Of a DNA stretch of 64,000 bases, positions 29,327 to 38,373 are shown piece after piece. The stretch is from NCBI GenBank assembly GCA_037481615.1, contig JBBFLI010000012.1; one strand, 5' to 3'. The position numbers were made by a program, and so were the translations under genes. The notes below the pieces were generated by a model, which was not told the DNA's origin, ran no database searches, and saw only the letters and a program-made list of their open reading frames with translations. Positions within the stretch are counted from its first letter, which is position 1; each line of letters starts with the position of its first letter. This DNA is from SpSt-501 sp037481615. Lineage in GTDB: Bacteria; Desulfobacterota; Desulfobacteria; Desulfobacterales; SpSt-501.

Positions 29327-32191
29327 ATGACCCTCGCCGCGAGACTGGCCGCGGCCGCCTTGGCGGCGGCGGCCTGCTGGATCGCCCCGGCCCTTGCCGC
29401 CGGGAAGCTGATCGTCGAAACCCCGCTGCGGGAAGGTCGCGTCCTCGTCGAAACCACCCCCGCGCCGCAGCAGGCGGTGGTCTCCGTTTTCGACCCTCAG
29501 GGAGAGCCCCTCCGCGGGCTCCAGCCCCGGGACTTCTTCCTGGCGCGCGGCATCCAGCCGGGCCGGGTCCTCGCCGTGGAGACGCTCCCGGCGAACCAGA
29601 TCCCGCCGCTCAATCTGGTCCTCGTCGTCGACAATTCCTTCTCGATGCAGGAGCGCGGCGCGGTCAAGGCCCTGCTCTCCGCCCTGGATCTGCTGCTGGG
29701 CGACATCCGGCCGATCGACCGCGTGCACGCCGTGGTCTTTTCCGCCGATGAACGCCGATCCCCGGGGGGGCGCCCCCTGCATGTGCGCACGTTGAACGCC
29801 CCCACCGCCGCGGAATGGAAGCGCCTCTTCCTCGAGGCCTTCGAACGCGGTTCGACTTCCCGCACTTTCCTCTACGACGCCCTGTTGGCGGGCCTGGAGA
29901 TCGCCCGCACCCTGCCGGAGGGGGAGCCGAAATTTCTCGTCGTCTTTTCCGACGGGGAGGACCTGAACAGCCGGGTCCGGCCGACCGAGGTGGAAGCCGC
30001 AGCCCGGGCAATCCCCAACCTGCGGGCCTATGCCATCGACTTCCGGCCGGGGGAGGCGGCGGATGCCTTCCTCTCCGCTTTCACCCGCAACCATCAAGGG
30101 CGGCTGTGGAAGGCACGCTCCGCGGGGGAGATCCCCGCGGGCTTCCAGAGCTTCAAGAACGCGGTCTCTCATCGCTATCGCCTCACCTATGAACTCGCCA
30201 ACCCCGTCGTCTTGGAGCCTCGGCTGCTGCAGTTCGACCTGCCCGCAACCGCCGCGGGAGCCCCGGCGCTCGGCATGATCTTCTTTCCCACGGGCCGCGG
30301 CACGCTGCCGGAGCCCTACATCCAACTGAAGACGCGGGAGGAAACCGAGGCCTTCCGCTCCGCGAAGCTGGCGGGCTTCTCGAGCCGCTACTTCAACCTC
30401 CTCAACTGGGTGGGGATGGGCCTGCGCGAGACGCCCGAGGCGAAGCTCCTCATCACGGGGTGCACCTCCTCCTGGGGCCCCGAGGCCGACAACCTGAAAC
30501 TCGCCCAGCAGCGTGCCGAGGCCGTCCGCGACTACCTCCAGCGGGTGTGGGGCATCGACCGCGGCCGGCTGCTGCTCGAGGCCCGCGGGCTGCCGGCCGC
30601 CCCCTCGGCCGAGGAGGACCCGGAGGGACGCCGCGAAAACCAGCGGGTGGAGCTCGCGATCGAGCCGCCGGCCGCCCAGGCCCGGATCCTCGGCGCGGTG
30701 ATCGCCGAAACCCGGGGGCAGTCCGCGCTGCGGATCGGCCTGGACCTGAACCCGCGGCTGGAGCTGGTCGAGGGGGAGATCGAGATCCGTGCCGGCGAAC
30801 TCACGCTGCACCGCATCCGCCTCAACGCCGGCCCCGGCGGGAAGCTTTCGCACACCGTGACGCTCGACGAACTGCGGCGCGACCGGGTGGCGTCAACCAC
30901 GGCGCTCGAAGCGATCCTGCGGCTTCGGGACCGGGAGGGGCGCATCCACGAAGCCGCCTCGGATCTCTGTCATATCCGGACCCAGCCGCGCACCGTGCTG
31001 CGGGAGCTCTCCTTTCCGCCTTACGGGGCGGTGACCCTCGAGCCTTCGGTGCTGCGCGTGGAAGAGGTGACCGTCCGGGAAAGCTCCCCGCTTCTTCCGC
31101 ACATCTTCTTCGATACGGGACGCGCGGAGATCCCGGAACGCTACCACCGCTTTTCCACCGCGGGGGAGGCCGCGGCTTTCGACCCGAGCACGCTGCGGGG
31201 AACTCTCGCCAAGCACCGCCACGTGCTCAACGTGGTCGGACGCCGGGCGTCCGAGCGGCCGGGAAGCCGTCTGCGGATCGTCGGCTGCCGCTCGGAAACC
31301 GGCGAGGAAAAGGGTCGCGTCGAGCTTTCCCGGGCGCGGGCGGCCGCGGTTCAGGACTACCTGCGGACGATCTGGGGCATCGACCCGGCGCGCATGAAGA
31401 TCGAAGTCCGGGGCCTTCCCGAGATCCCCAGTTCAGGCTCCTCCCCGGAGGGGCGCGCGGAAAACCAGCGGGTCGAAATCCACGCCGACGATCCCGCCAT
31501 CCTCGAACCGGTCCCGAGCGCCTTCGTCGAATTCCGCTCCGAGGTGAACGCGCTGCGCATTCTGCCCCGGATCGAACCCGGGGCACGGCTGCGGAAATGG
31601 ACGCTGTCGGTCTACGGCGACGGCCGTCGCCTGGACGCACTGGAGGGGGAAGTCGGCCTGGAGGCGGCTTACGTGCTCCCGCTCGCGGAACTCGGCCTGC
31701 GGGACGTCGGCCGCTACCCGGCGATCACCGTGCAGCTCGAGGCGGTGGACGAGCGCGGGCACCTCCTGCGCGCGCGCGACAGCACCACGGTCGAGCGGGT
31801 CGAACGGGAGGAAGGGGTCGCCAGCCGGCGGGGCCGCCGGGTCGAGGAAAAACATGCCCTGATTCTCTTCGATTTCGACCGCGCAGAGATCGGGGAACGC
31901 AACCGTCGGGTGATCGACCGCATCGCCCGCCGCATCCGCGAACTGCCCGAGGCCCGGGTCCGCATCGCGGGCCACACCGACGCGATCGGATCCCCGGCCC
32001 GCAACCTCGAGCTCTCCCGCAAGCGGGCCGAAGCCGCCGCGCGCCTGCTCTTGCCCGCCGTCTCCGATCCGGCCCGCCTGACCGTCGAGGGATGGGGGGC
32101 GGAGTCCCCCCTCTACGACAACGCGCTGCCGGAGGGCCGGGCCTACAACCGCACCGTGACCGTGACCCTCGAGTACGAGGAGCGCCCTTGA
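29327..32191 (+). CDS. Secreted protein with a von Willebrand A domain and three OmpA-like repeats
   Basis: 954 residues. A signal peptide (1-25, cut after ALAA) leads to a VWA domain (about 95-290) whose MIDAS motif DNSFS is Asp102-Ser106. Three peptidoglycan-binding OmpA-like domains follow: about 320-445 (IFFPTGRGTLPEPY), 585-725 (IFFDTGRAEIPERY) and 840-954 (ILFDFDRAEIGERN with GHTDAIGSPARNLELSRKRA). The first two are the more diverged pair and resemble each other in the DYL(Q/R)(R/T)(V/I)WGID segment and ENQRVE near the end. It is probably a periplasmic or surface protein that anchors to peptidoglycan and binds a partner. I know of no characterised protein with this architecture. Confidence 0.82.
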   Translation: MTLAARLAAAALAAAACWIAPALAAGKLIVETPLREGRVLVETTPAPQQAVVSVFDPQGEPLRGLQPRDFFLARGIQPGRVLAVETLPANQIPPLNLVLVVDNSFSMQERGAVKALLSALDLLLGDIRPIDRVHAVVFSADERRSPGGRPLHVRTLNAPTAAEWKRLFLEAFERGSTSRTFLYDALLAGLEIARTLPEGEPKFLVVFSDGEDLNSRVRPTEVEAAARAIPNLRAYAIDFRPGEAADAFLSAFTRNHQGRLWKARSAGEIPAGFQSFKNAVSHRYRLTYELANPVVLEPRLLQFDLPATAAGAPALGMIFFPTGRGTLPEPYIQLKTREETEAFRSAKLAGFSSRYFNLLNWVGMGLRETPEAKLLITGCTSSWGPEADNLKLAQQRAEAVRDYLQRVWGIDRGRLLLEARGLPAAPSAEEDPEGRRENQRVELAIEPPAAQARILGAVIAETRGQSALRIGLDLNPRLELVEGEIEIRAGELTLHRIRLNAGPGGKLSHTVTLDELRRDRVASTTALEAILRLRDREGRIHEAASDLCHIRTQPRTVLRELSFPPYGAVTLEPSVLRVEEVTVRESSPLLPHIFFDTGRAEIPERYHRFSTAGEAAAFDPSTLRGTLAKHRHVLNVVGRRASERPGSRLRIVGCRSETGEEKGRVELSRARAAAVQDYLRTIWGIDPARMKIEVRGLPEIPSSGSSPEGRAENQRVEIHADDPAILEPVPSAFVEFRSEVNALRILPRIEPGARLRKWTLSVYGDGRRLDALEGEVGLEAAYVLPLAELGLRDVGRYPAITVQLEAVDERGHLLRARDSTTVERVEREEGVASRRGRRVEEKHALILFDFDRAEIGERNRRVIDRIARRIRELPEARVRIAGHTDAIGSPARNLELSRKRAEAAARLLLPAVSDPARLTVEGWGAESPLYDNALPEGRAYNRTVTVTLEYEERP

Positions 32192-32215
32192 TCCCCGGGA
32201 GGGGCGTCTTATGTT
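32188..32215 (+). promoter_or_regulatory. Candidate promoter of the 56-residue gene
   Basis: TTGATC at 32188-32193, a 16-base spacer and TATGTT at 32210-32215, overlapping the 3' end of the preceding gene. Start near 32222. Confidence 0.4.
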
Positions 32216-32264
32216 GGTCGATCGACGGGGTGCGGCACGCGGCCGCACCGGAAAGGATCCCCGC

Positions 32265-32435
32265 ATGAACGCTCCCCTCAGGGAAGATCAACTGATCACC
32301 ATCGTCAAGAACGTGGTCGAGCAGAACGGCTGCCGACTGGTCGAGATCGACTTCGAAACGCACACCCTGCACATCGACGGCCCGGAGGAAAACCAGGTCC
32401 GCTGCGCCGTCGCGCTTCAGGATGTCCTGGGTTAA
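32265..32435 (+). CDS. Small acidic protein, 56 residues, unknown function
   Basis: Starts at an ATG with GAAAGGAT upstream. The sequence is amphipathic and hydrophilic with one Cys pair widely spaced (NGCRLVEID and VRCAVALQD). No domain is recognised; the beta-strand pattern VEIDFETHTLHIDGPEEN hints at a small alpha/beta fold. It is a monocistronic-looking unit after the large OmpA-like gene. Confidence 0.6.
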   Translation: MNAPLREDQLITIVKNVVEQNGCRLVEIDFETHTLHIDGPEENQVRCAVALQDVLG

Positions 32436-32784
32436 CCCGTAGCGCGCCCACCGGGAAAACTCCCCCCTCCCCCCCGGGGGTCGCGCTGCAGGCGAGCCTT
32501 CCGACGAGCCCCTGCGCCGGCGGAGGGGCTCGAGGTTCGCCCCAGGGGCCGCATTTCCCGCCTCGCCTCCCGTCAGCGATCGGCTTCTCCCCCCCGCGCC
32601 GCCGGCCCCGGGGGCTGACGATGAGCCGAGAGCGGCGGTCCTTCCGATCCGCTTTCCCCGGCCGGCGATCATGGGTTCTGCAAAATTCCCCGGCACCGGA
32701 GCCGTCCTGCCGGCCTCTCGCCCTCAGAACGGGTGGGGTTCTTTCCCGATCCAGCGGCCCGAGGGCGGCTGATCGCCGCGCGCT
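32436..32784. other. 349-base intergenic region between convergent genes
   Basis: It separates the 56-residue gene from the 3' end of the BASS-type transporter. A hairpin with 8-base stem (32506-32513 with 32524-32531) lacks a T-run. I see no gene, promoter or repeat in it; short open frames here have no ribosome-binding site. Confidence 0.5.
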
Positions 32785-33708
32785 TCAGGGAATGCGGGCC
32801 CGCGCCAGCGTTCGGTTCCGCCACCAGCGGACGAAAACCACGAGCGAGTAGAACGGGAAGGTGTACATCGCAGCGACGGTCGGTTCGATCGGCGAGAAAA
32901 AGCGTGCGCTGAAGACGATGACCAGAATTTTGTTCATGATCCACAGGCAGACGACCGCGGAAAGCCGATCTTCCACCTTCCAGCTCCGGGAGACGAAAAT
33001 CCCCGCGGCGATGAAAAGGAAACCGCAGAGGAAGGATGCGACGAGCGCTTCGAGAATGCGCAGCGGGCGCCCCTGGAAAAAAGCGGCATACTGCGAAAAT
33101 ACGCCCAGGTTCGTGAGCGCAAACAGCACCAGGGAAAGCGCATATTGATGCCTTCGCAGCAGGGCCGCGGCCGATGGGGCGAGTTTTTTCAGGGCTTCTG
33201 CAGCTGCCAGGGGAATGAAGACCACGAGGCCGAGCAGGCGCATCATCGCGAGCAAGGGGATGTCGATTTCCCGATGGAACAGCAACGCCACGAGCGGAGG
33301 CAGGGTGAACGGCACGGCGAGCGACGACAGGACGACGACGACCAGGACGAAGGAAGGATTCGCGCCGAGCAGCTGGGCGAAAAACGGGGCCACGGCGCCT
33401 GTCGAAATCCCCGCCAGCAGCATCGCCGCAAGGCCGTATTCCGGCCAGACCCACCGGAAAAAGAGAGCCGCCGCGACGGGGAGCACGATCAGGCGAAACC
33501 CCAGAAAGCCCACGATCCGCTGAGGGCTGCGGCGTGCGGTTTCCCAAATCTTCGCCAGATGAATGGAAAGAAAGCTCAGGAACAGCAGAGCCGTCATGCA
33601 CAGGACCGGATAAGGCCGCAGGAGAGCGAAAGTCTCCGAGGCCAGAACCCCGGCCAGCAGAGAGCCGAAACTGACGACCAGCAGAAGAAGGTCCTTCCCT
33701 CGCGCCAT
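32785..33708 (-). CDS. Bile acid:sodium symporter (BASS/SBF) family transporter
   Basis: 307 residues with about nine to ten membrane segments. The crossover-type stretch AGISTGAVAPFFAQLLGANPSFVLVVVVLSSLAVPFTLPPLVALL matches the SBF pattern of a Gly-rich turn followed by a ligand segment. The family moves organic anions with sodium. The ATG at 33708 follows CAGGTGGAGAGG. It diverges from the RpiR-controlled sugar-acid operon and may be controlled with it or by a separate promoter; the substrate is unknown. Confidence 0.72.
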   Translation of the reverse strand: MARGKDLLLLVVSFGSLLAGVLASETFALLRPYPVLCMTALLFLSFLSIHLAKIWETARRSPQRIVGFLGFRLIVLPVAAALFFRWVWPEYGLAAMLLAGISTGAVAPFFAQLLGANPSFVLVVVVLSSLAVPFTLPPLVALLFHREIDIPLLAMMRLLGLVVFIPLAAAEALKKLAPSAAALLRRHQYALSLVLFALTNLGVFSQYAAFFQGRPLRILEALVASFLCGFLFIAAGIFVSRSWKVEDRLSAVVCLWIMNKILVIVFSARFFSPIEPTVAAMYTFPFYSLVVFVRWWRNRTLARARIP

Positions 33709-33783
33709 GCCTCTCCACCTGTGATCCGCCTGCTGGGCGAGGCCTTTCCATATTGTAAATTATTTTCTCAATCAACTATTATA

Positions 33784-33811
33784 TTGACAAAAAGTTCTAT
33801 TGTTGTAAATA
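33784..33811 (+). promoter_or_regulatory. Promoter of the RpiR-led sugar-acid operon
   Basis: Perfect TTGACA at 33784-33789, a 16-base spacer and TAAATA at 33806-33811, in an AT-rich patch that stands out from its surroundings. Start near 33818, 45 bases before the ATG. The AT-rich stretch 33750-33815 is also the likely operator zone. Confidence 0.55.
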
Positions 33812-33862
33812 AACTACCCATTACGGCGTCGGGGTCATCAATCGGCTTCTGGGTAAAAAAGA

Positions 33863-34702
33863 ATGAGCGACCTGCTTGGCCTCATCCGCAAGTCCATGAA
33901 AGGGCTTCGCAACTCCGAAAAAAAAGTGGCCAAGTGTGTGCTTTCCGACCCGGAAGCCGTCCTTCGCTCTTCCATCACCGAACTCGCCGAGCGGGCGGGG
34001 ACAAGCGAGCCGACCGTACTGCGGTTTTGCCGCCGACTGGGTCTCGGCGGCTACATGGAGCTGCGCTTGAGCCTGGCGCGCGCCCTCCCTTCCGCCGAAT
34101 ACATCTTCGAAAATGTCGGCGAGAAGGACTCCATCGCCGAGATCGCCGGCAAAATCCTCAACGCGCATCGCGAAGCCATCACCCACACCCTCACCCGCAT
34201 CAACCTCGACGATCTCGAAGCGGCGGCGGACGTGCTTCGACAGGCCAAGCGCATCGAATTCTACGGGCAGGGGGGATCGGCCATCGTCGCCCGCGACGCC
34301 TACCACAAATTTTTTCGCCTCGGGATCCCGTGCCTCGCCCACGACGACCCCCATATGCAGGTCATGTCGGCCGCCCTGCTGCGTCCGGGGGACGTTGTCG
34401 TCGCGATCTCCCATACCGGTTCGACGAAGGACATCATCGAAAGCGTGCAGGTCGCCCGCAAGACGGGGGCGACGGTCATCGGCGTCCTCGGCAGTGAAAA
34501 CGCCCCCCTCTCCAAACTCTGCGACATCGCCCTTTCGGTTTGCTCCCGCGAGGCGGCGCTCCGTCTCGCCCCCATGACCTCACGGCTCGCCCAACTGGCC
34601 GTGCTCGACGTGCTTTTCGTCGCCGTCGCGATGGGCGACTTTCAGGCGACGCGGGAGAGATTGGACAAGGTCAAGTCGGCGCTGGTGGGCAAGCGATTTT
34701 GA
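33863..34702 (+). CDS. RpiR-family transcriptional regulator
   Basis: 279 residues. An N-terminal helix-turn-helix (about 1-75) shows SITELAERAGTSEPTVLRFCRRLGLGGYMELR. A SIS sugar-phosphate-binding domain (about 125-255) shows IEFYGQGGSAIVARDAYHKFF, ISHTGSTKDIIESVQVARKTGA and VIGVLGSENAPL. SIS regulators bind phosphosugars; HexR, a relative, responds to KDPG, exactly the intermediate expected from the operon that follows. It is probably the local repressor of the TRAP, KDG kinase and aldolase genes. The next gene starts 51 bases downstream on the same strand. Confidence 0.9.
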   Translation: MSDLLGLIRKSMKGLRNSEKKVAKCVLSDPEAVLRSSITELAERAGTSEPTVLRFCRRLGLGGYMELRLSLARALPSAEYIFENVGEKDSIAEIAGKILNAHREAITHTLTRINLDDLEAAADVLRQAKRIEFYGQGGSAIVARDAYHKFFRLGIPCLAHDDPHMQVMSAALLRPGDVVVAISHTGSTKDIIESVQVARKTGATVIGVLGSENAPLSKLCDIALSVCSREAALRLAPMTSRLAQLAVLDVLFVAVAMGDFQATRERLDKVKSALVGKRF

Positions 34703-34753
34703 AGCGGCTCCCGCGGCAGGGGAGGCGAAAACGAAACCAGAGGCCGGGACAGG

Positions 34754-35272
34754 ATGAGAGGATTCGATCGGATCTTTCGCAGGACAAACCGGGCCCTCAT
34801 CGGCGGGATGATGTTTGCCATGTTCGTTCTGGTCTTTGTCAATGTGGTGGGCCGGTACATTTTCCAAGTCTCCTACGCCCCCGCGGAGGAAATATCGACC
34901 TTCCTCATGATCTGGGCAACCTACCTCGGGGCGGGGCTGGCCCTGCGTGAGGGCCGGCACGCCACCATCGACATATTCCTGGACCGGCTCCCCCCCTCCG
35001 CCCGCCGGACGCTGCGTATCCTGCTTGCCGGCGTCATGCTTTGTTTTTTCGCGGCTCTCTGCTGGCTGGGGGTCCGCATGTCGCTTTTCGGATGGTCCCA
35101 GGAAACCATCGCCACGCAGATCCCGGCCGGGATCCCCTATCTCGCCGTACCGCTGGGCAGTCTGTTCTTTTGCCTCCACCTGGTCCTGAGCTTTCAGAAC
35201 TGGCTCGAACGCCGCTGGCAGGAAAACCCACCCGACGAGCCGACCGCCCTCCCGGAGGAGGAAACCCCGTGA
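34754..35272 (+). CDS. TRAP transporter small membrane subunit (DctQ type)
   Basis: 172 residues with four membrane segments (about 12-34, 50-68, 87-107, 125-147). GRYIFQVSYAPAEEISTFLMIWATYLGAGLALREGRHATIDIF is characteristic of DctQ. It caps the large subunit in secondary, binding-protein-dependent uptake. The gene overlaps the start of the large permease by 4 bases (GTGA). Confidence 0.9.
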   Translation: MRGFDRIFRRTNRALIGGMMFAMFVLVFVNVVGRYIFQVSYAPAEEISTFLMIWATYLGAGLALREGRHATIDIFLDRLPPSARRTLRILLAGVMLCFFAALCWLGVRMSLFGWSQETIATQIPAGIPYLAVPLGSLFFCLHLVLSFQNWLERRWQENPPDEPTALPEEETP

Positions 35273-36558
35273 GCCTCATCCTTTTTGGAGTCTTCCTGGC
35301 CAGCCTTTTCCTGGGGCTTCCCGTATCCCTGGGTATGGGTCTCTCCGGGATGGCGGCGGTGCTGCTCGACGGCCGCTTCCCCGGGATGGTCGTCCCCCAG
35401 TACCTCTTCAACGGGATCAGCTCGTTTCCGCTGATGGCCGTGCCCTTCTTCGTCCTGGCAGCGGAGATCATGACGGCGAGCGGGCTGACCCGCTCGCTGA
35501 TGAAATTCGCCGATCATCTCGTCGGCCACATCCGCGGCGGCCTGGGCCATGTCAACGTGCTCATCAGCATGTTGTTCGCCGGCGTGAGCGGCTCGGCGCT
35601 CGCGGATGCGGCGGGGCCCAGCGCCATCGTCATGAACCTGATGCGCAAAGCCGGCTACGACGCACCCTACGCCGGGGCTCTGAGCGCCGCCACCGCCACC
35701 ATCGGCCCGATCATTCCCCCGAGCATTCTCATGGTGATCTATGCGATTTCCGACAACCGGGTGACCGTCGGGGGCCTCTTCCTGGCCGGCATCGTCCCCG
35801 GGATTCTCCTGGGGCTTGCCCTCGCCGCAGCCAACCACGTGGTGTCCCTCCGCCGAGGCTATGTGTTCCGAAGCCGCCGACCCGGCCTTCGGGAGCTGGC
35901 CGGGAGTTTCTGGGAGGCGCTTCCCGCGCTCTTGCTGCCCTTCATCATTCTGTTCGGGATCCTGGGGGGGATCTTCACGCCCACCGAGGCCGCGGCCGTC
36001 GCCGTCGCCTATGCGCTGGCGGTCGGCCTTTTCATCACCCGCGGACTCGCCTGGAAAGACGTTTTGCCCGTATTCGCACGGGCCGGCGTGACCACCTCGG
36101 CGGTTCTCCTGATCGTGTCCATGGCCTCCATTTTTTCCTGGCTGTTGACCATTCTGCAGATTCCGCAGTCGCTCGCCGCCGGCATCGCCAAGCTCACGAC
36201 CCACCCCGCCCTCGTGCTCATTCTCGTGGCCGTCCTGGTTTTCCTTTGCGGCATGGTGATCGACACCCTGCCTGCGCTCATCATTCTCGTTCCGGTGCTG
36301 GGTCCGCTGGTCGACCGTTTCGGCTTCGATCCGCTGCATTTCGCCATGGCGGTGGTGTTGAATCTCGCGATCGGGCTGGTCACACCGCCGGTCGGGCCCG
36401 TGTTGTTCGTCATCAGCACCGTGGGAAGGATCCGCTTCGAAGACCTCGCCCGCGCGGTTCTGCCGCTGATTCTGGTTGAACTGGCGGTCCTGGCCGCGGT
36501 CATCGCCTTGCCGCCGTTGAGCACGGCCGTGCCGAGATTCTTCGGATTCACGCGTTAA
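35269..36558 (+). CDS. TRAP transporter large membrane subunit (DctM type)
   Basis: 429 residues from a GTG at 35269 with GGAGGAGG upstream. About twelve to thirteen membrane segments. DctM signatures: MLFAGVSGSALADAAGPSAIVMNLMRKAGYDAPYAGALSAA near residue 100-140, and IGPIIPPSILMVIYA next. GIFTPTEAAAVAVAYAL is the second conserved block. It forms the sodium-driven channel. Confidence 0.92.
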   Translation: MSLILFGVFLASLFLGLPVSLGMGLSGMAAVLLDGRFPGMVVPQYLFNGISSFPLMAVPFFVLAAEIMTASGLTRSLMKFADHLVGHIRGGLGHVNVLISMLFAGVSGSALADAAGPSAIVMNLMRKAGYDAPYAGALSAATATIGPIIPPSILMVIYAISDNRVTVGGLFLAGIVPGILLGLALAAANHVVSLRRGYVFRSRRPGLRELAGSFWEALPALLLPFIILFGILGGIFTPTEAAAVAVAYALAVGLFITRGLAWKDVLPVFARAGVTTSAVLLIVSMASIFSWLLTILQIPQSLAAGIAKLTTHPALVLILVAVLVFLCGMVIDTLPALIILVPVLGPLVDRFGFDPLHFAMAVVLNLAIGLVTPPVGPVLFVISTVGRIRFEDLARAVLPLILVELAVLAAVIALPPLSTAVPRFFGFTR

Positions 36559-36588
36559 CCCCAACCCGAGGAGAGAGAGGAGGCGGTT

Positions 36589-37605
36589 ATGAAAACACGG
36601 AAAAGATCGTTCTTCCTGATCGCAACGATCCTTTTGCTGCCCGGTTTGGCCCTGGCACAGCCCAAGGTGATCAAGTACGCCCATTTCCAGCCGGCGAAGC
36701 TCGACCAGCCCAAACAGGCGGCCGCGCTCGCCTTCAAGAACTATGTCGAGGCCAACTCCAAGGGAACGCTGCGGGTCGACGTCTACCCGGCGAGCCAACT
36801 CGGGAACGACAGCGCCACCATGGAAGGGCTGCGGATGGGGACGATCGAGATGGCCGTCGTCCATGACGGCCCGATTTCTGCGGTTTACAAGCCTTTCATG
36901 GTGTTCGCCATCCCCTACCTCTTCGACGATCAGACCATGGCCTGGACCGTCGTGGACGGTCCCTTCGGCAAGGAGATGGCGCAGGACATGACGCGCAAGA
37001 CGGGCATCCGGCTGCTCGCCATGGCCGACAACGGAATCCGGCATTTCACCAACAATAAGCGTCCCATCAAGAGCCCCGACGACATGAAGGGCCTCAAAAT
37101 GCGCGTCATGACCGGGCCGATATGGACCAAACTGGTGGAACCCCTGGGAGCGAGCCCCTCGCCGGTGCCCTGGACCGAGCTGCCGGCCGCCTTGCAACAG
37201 GGCGTGGTCGATGGGCAAGAAAACGGCGTCACCAACATTCTCGCCGCAAGCCTCTACCAGCACCAGAAATACATCACGCTCGACGGTCACGTGTACAGCT
37301 GGCACGCCTACATGATGAACGACCGCTTCTTCGGTTCGCTCGGCCCGGAGCAGCAGGCCGTCGTTCTCAAGGGCGTGGAAATCGCCAAGATCATCCATCG
37401 CGGCATGACCGCCGCCCAGGACCTGAACGCACCCGCCATCCTGGGAACACTCGGCATGGAAGTCACCGCCCTCTCCCCCGAACAGGTGGCGGCGTTCCGC
37501 AACAAGTCCCAGCCGCCGGTGAAGGCCTGGGTGGAAGAGCAGATCGGGAAGGATTGGGTCGAAAAACTTTTCCGGGAGATCGAGACCTACCGCAAGGCGA
37601 AGTAA
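36589..37605 (+). CDS. TRAP transporter substrate-binding protein (DctP type)
   Basis: 338 residues with signal peptide (1-23, ending ALAQ). The DctP fold shows PASQLGNDSATMEGLRMGTIEMAVVHDGP near 65-95, GIRHFTNNKRPIKSPDDMKGLKMRVM near 145-170 and WTELPAALQQGVVDGQENG near 187-205. An Arg in LKMRVM usually binds the ligand carboxylate, so the cargo is an organic acid, most likely a sugar acid given the following enzymes. A large hairpin follows the gene. Confidence 0.92.
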   Translation: MKTRKRSFFLIATILLLPGLALAQPKVIKYAHFQPAKLDQPKQAAALAFKNYVEANSKGTLRVDVYPASQLGNDSATMEGLRMGTIEMAVVHDGPISAVYKPFMVFAIPYLFDDQTMAWTVVDGPFGKEMAQDMTRKTGIRLLAMADNGIRHFTNNKRPIKSPDDMKGLKMRVMTGPIWTKLVEPLGASPSPVPWTELPAALQQGVVDGQENGVTNILAASLYQHQKYITLDGHVYSWHAYMMNDRFFGSLGPEQQAVVLKGVEIAKIIHRGMTAAQDLNAPAILGTLGMEVTALSPEQVAAFRNKSQPPVKAWVEEQIGKDWVEKLFREIETYRKAK

Positions 37606-37637
37606 AACGGCGGACGATCCCGCTGGGCCTCGAGGCG

Positions 37638-37676
37638 GCGGCTTCCCCTCCCGGGCCGTACCGGAGGGGAAGCCGC
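37638..37676 (+). repeat. Intercistronic hairpin after the TRAP binding-protein gene
   Basis: A perfect 14-base inverted repeat (37638-37651 with 37663-37676) with an 11-base loop, no T-run after it. It sits between the importer and enzyme genes and probably gives the binding protein a more stable message. Confidence 0.65.
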
Positions 37677-37712
37677 TCGCGCGGGCCATGCACCGGCAAG
37701 GGGGGAAAACCG

Positions 37713-38363
37713 ATGATGGACATGGCTATTCTCGAAGGTTTCCGCAAAGTCTCTACGGCCTCGGTTTCCGATGCCGTCGACAAGGTCACGGGGACGAGGG
37801 GTTTCATGGACCCCGCGATCAAGCCGCGGATCAACGACAAGAAGATCGTCGGTCCAGCGGTCACGATCCTGGAGGTTCCCACGAACGAGGTGCTGCCGCC
37901 GCAGCACGCCTTGGACGCCATCGATGAGTCCCCTGAGGGGAGCGTCATTGTCATCGGCGTTCTCGGCGACCGCGAGGTCGCCGTCTGGGGCGGGCTGATG
38001 GCGGCCGGAGCCGAGGTCAACGGCCTGAGCGGCGCCGTGCTCGACGCCGGCGTCCGGGATGTCAGCGAAATCCGGCGCGACTCCGGCTTCCCGGTTTTCG
38101 CCCGGCACGTATGCCCGGCCACGACGGTCGGGCGATTCAAAACCGTCTCCGCGAACGAGCCGATCTTCTGCGGGGGAATCCGGGTTCGGCCCGGGGACCT
38201 GATCGTCGGCGACCTGGACGGGGTCGTGGTCGTCCCCCGGCATTCGCTGGAAGCCGTTCTCCGCCTGGCAACCGAAATCGAGGAGCGAGAGGCCGAGCAG
38301 GCCCGCCTCATCCGCCAGAGTCGATCGCTGCGCGAGGGGCTGGCCAAGTATGGCCGGATTTGA
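37713..38363 (+). CDS. RraA-like/HMG aldolase family protein
   Basis: 216 residues from ATG 37713 (ATG 37716 is equally possible). The family motif is VLDAGVRDVSEI with the Arg-Asp pair, preceded by VWGGLMAAGAEVNGLSG and followed by IRVRPGDLIVGDLDGVVVVP. Members cleave 4-hydroxy-4-methyl-2-oxoglutarate or oxaloacetate-like acids, or regulate RNase E in gamma-proteobacteria; the latter is unlikely here. In a sugar-acid operon it may act as an aldolase, decarboxylase or dehydratase step; the exact reaction cannot be read from sequence. Confidence 0.85.
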   Translation: MMDMAILEGFRKVSTASVSDAVDKVTGTRGFMDPAIKPRINDKKIVGPAVTILEVPTNEVLPPQHALDAIDESPEGSVIVIGVLGDREVAVWGGLMAAGAEVNGLSGAVLDAGVRDVSEIRRDSGFPVFARHVCPATTVGRFKTVSANEPIFCGGIRVRPGDLIVGDLDGVVVVPRHSLEAVLRLATEIEEREAEQARLIRQSRSLREGLAKYGRI

Positions 38364-38373
38364 GGAGGGGGCC

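Noticed and set aside
32506..32531. Hairpin as a terminator after the 56-residue gene
   Set aside because: The stem is real but a T-run is missing on both strands, and the loop is GC-rich; no terminator is claimed.
35194..37689. Long minus-strand frame opposite the TRAP operon
   Set aside because: Low-complexity, His/Asp/Gln-rich translation typical of the complement of GC-rich coding sequence; the TRAP genes on the plus strand are unambiguous.
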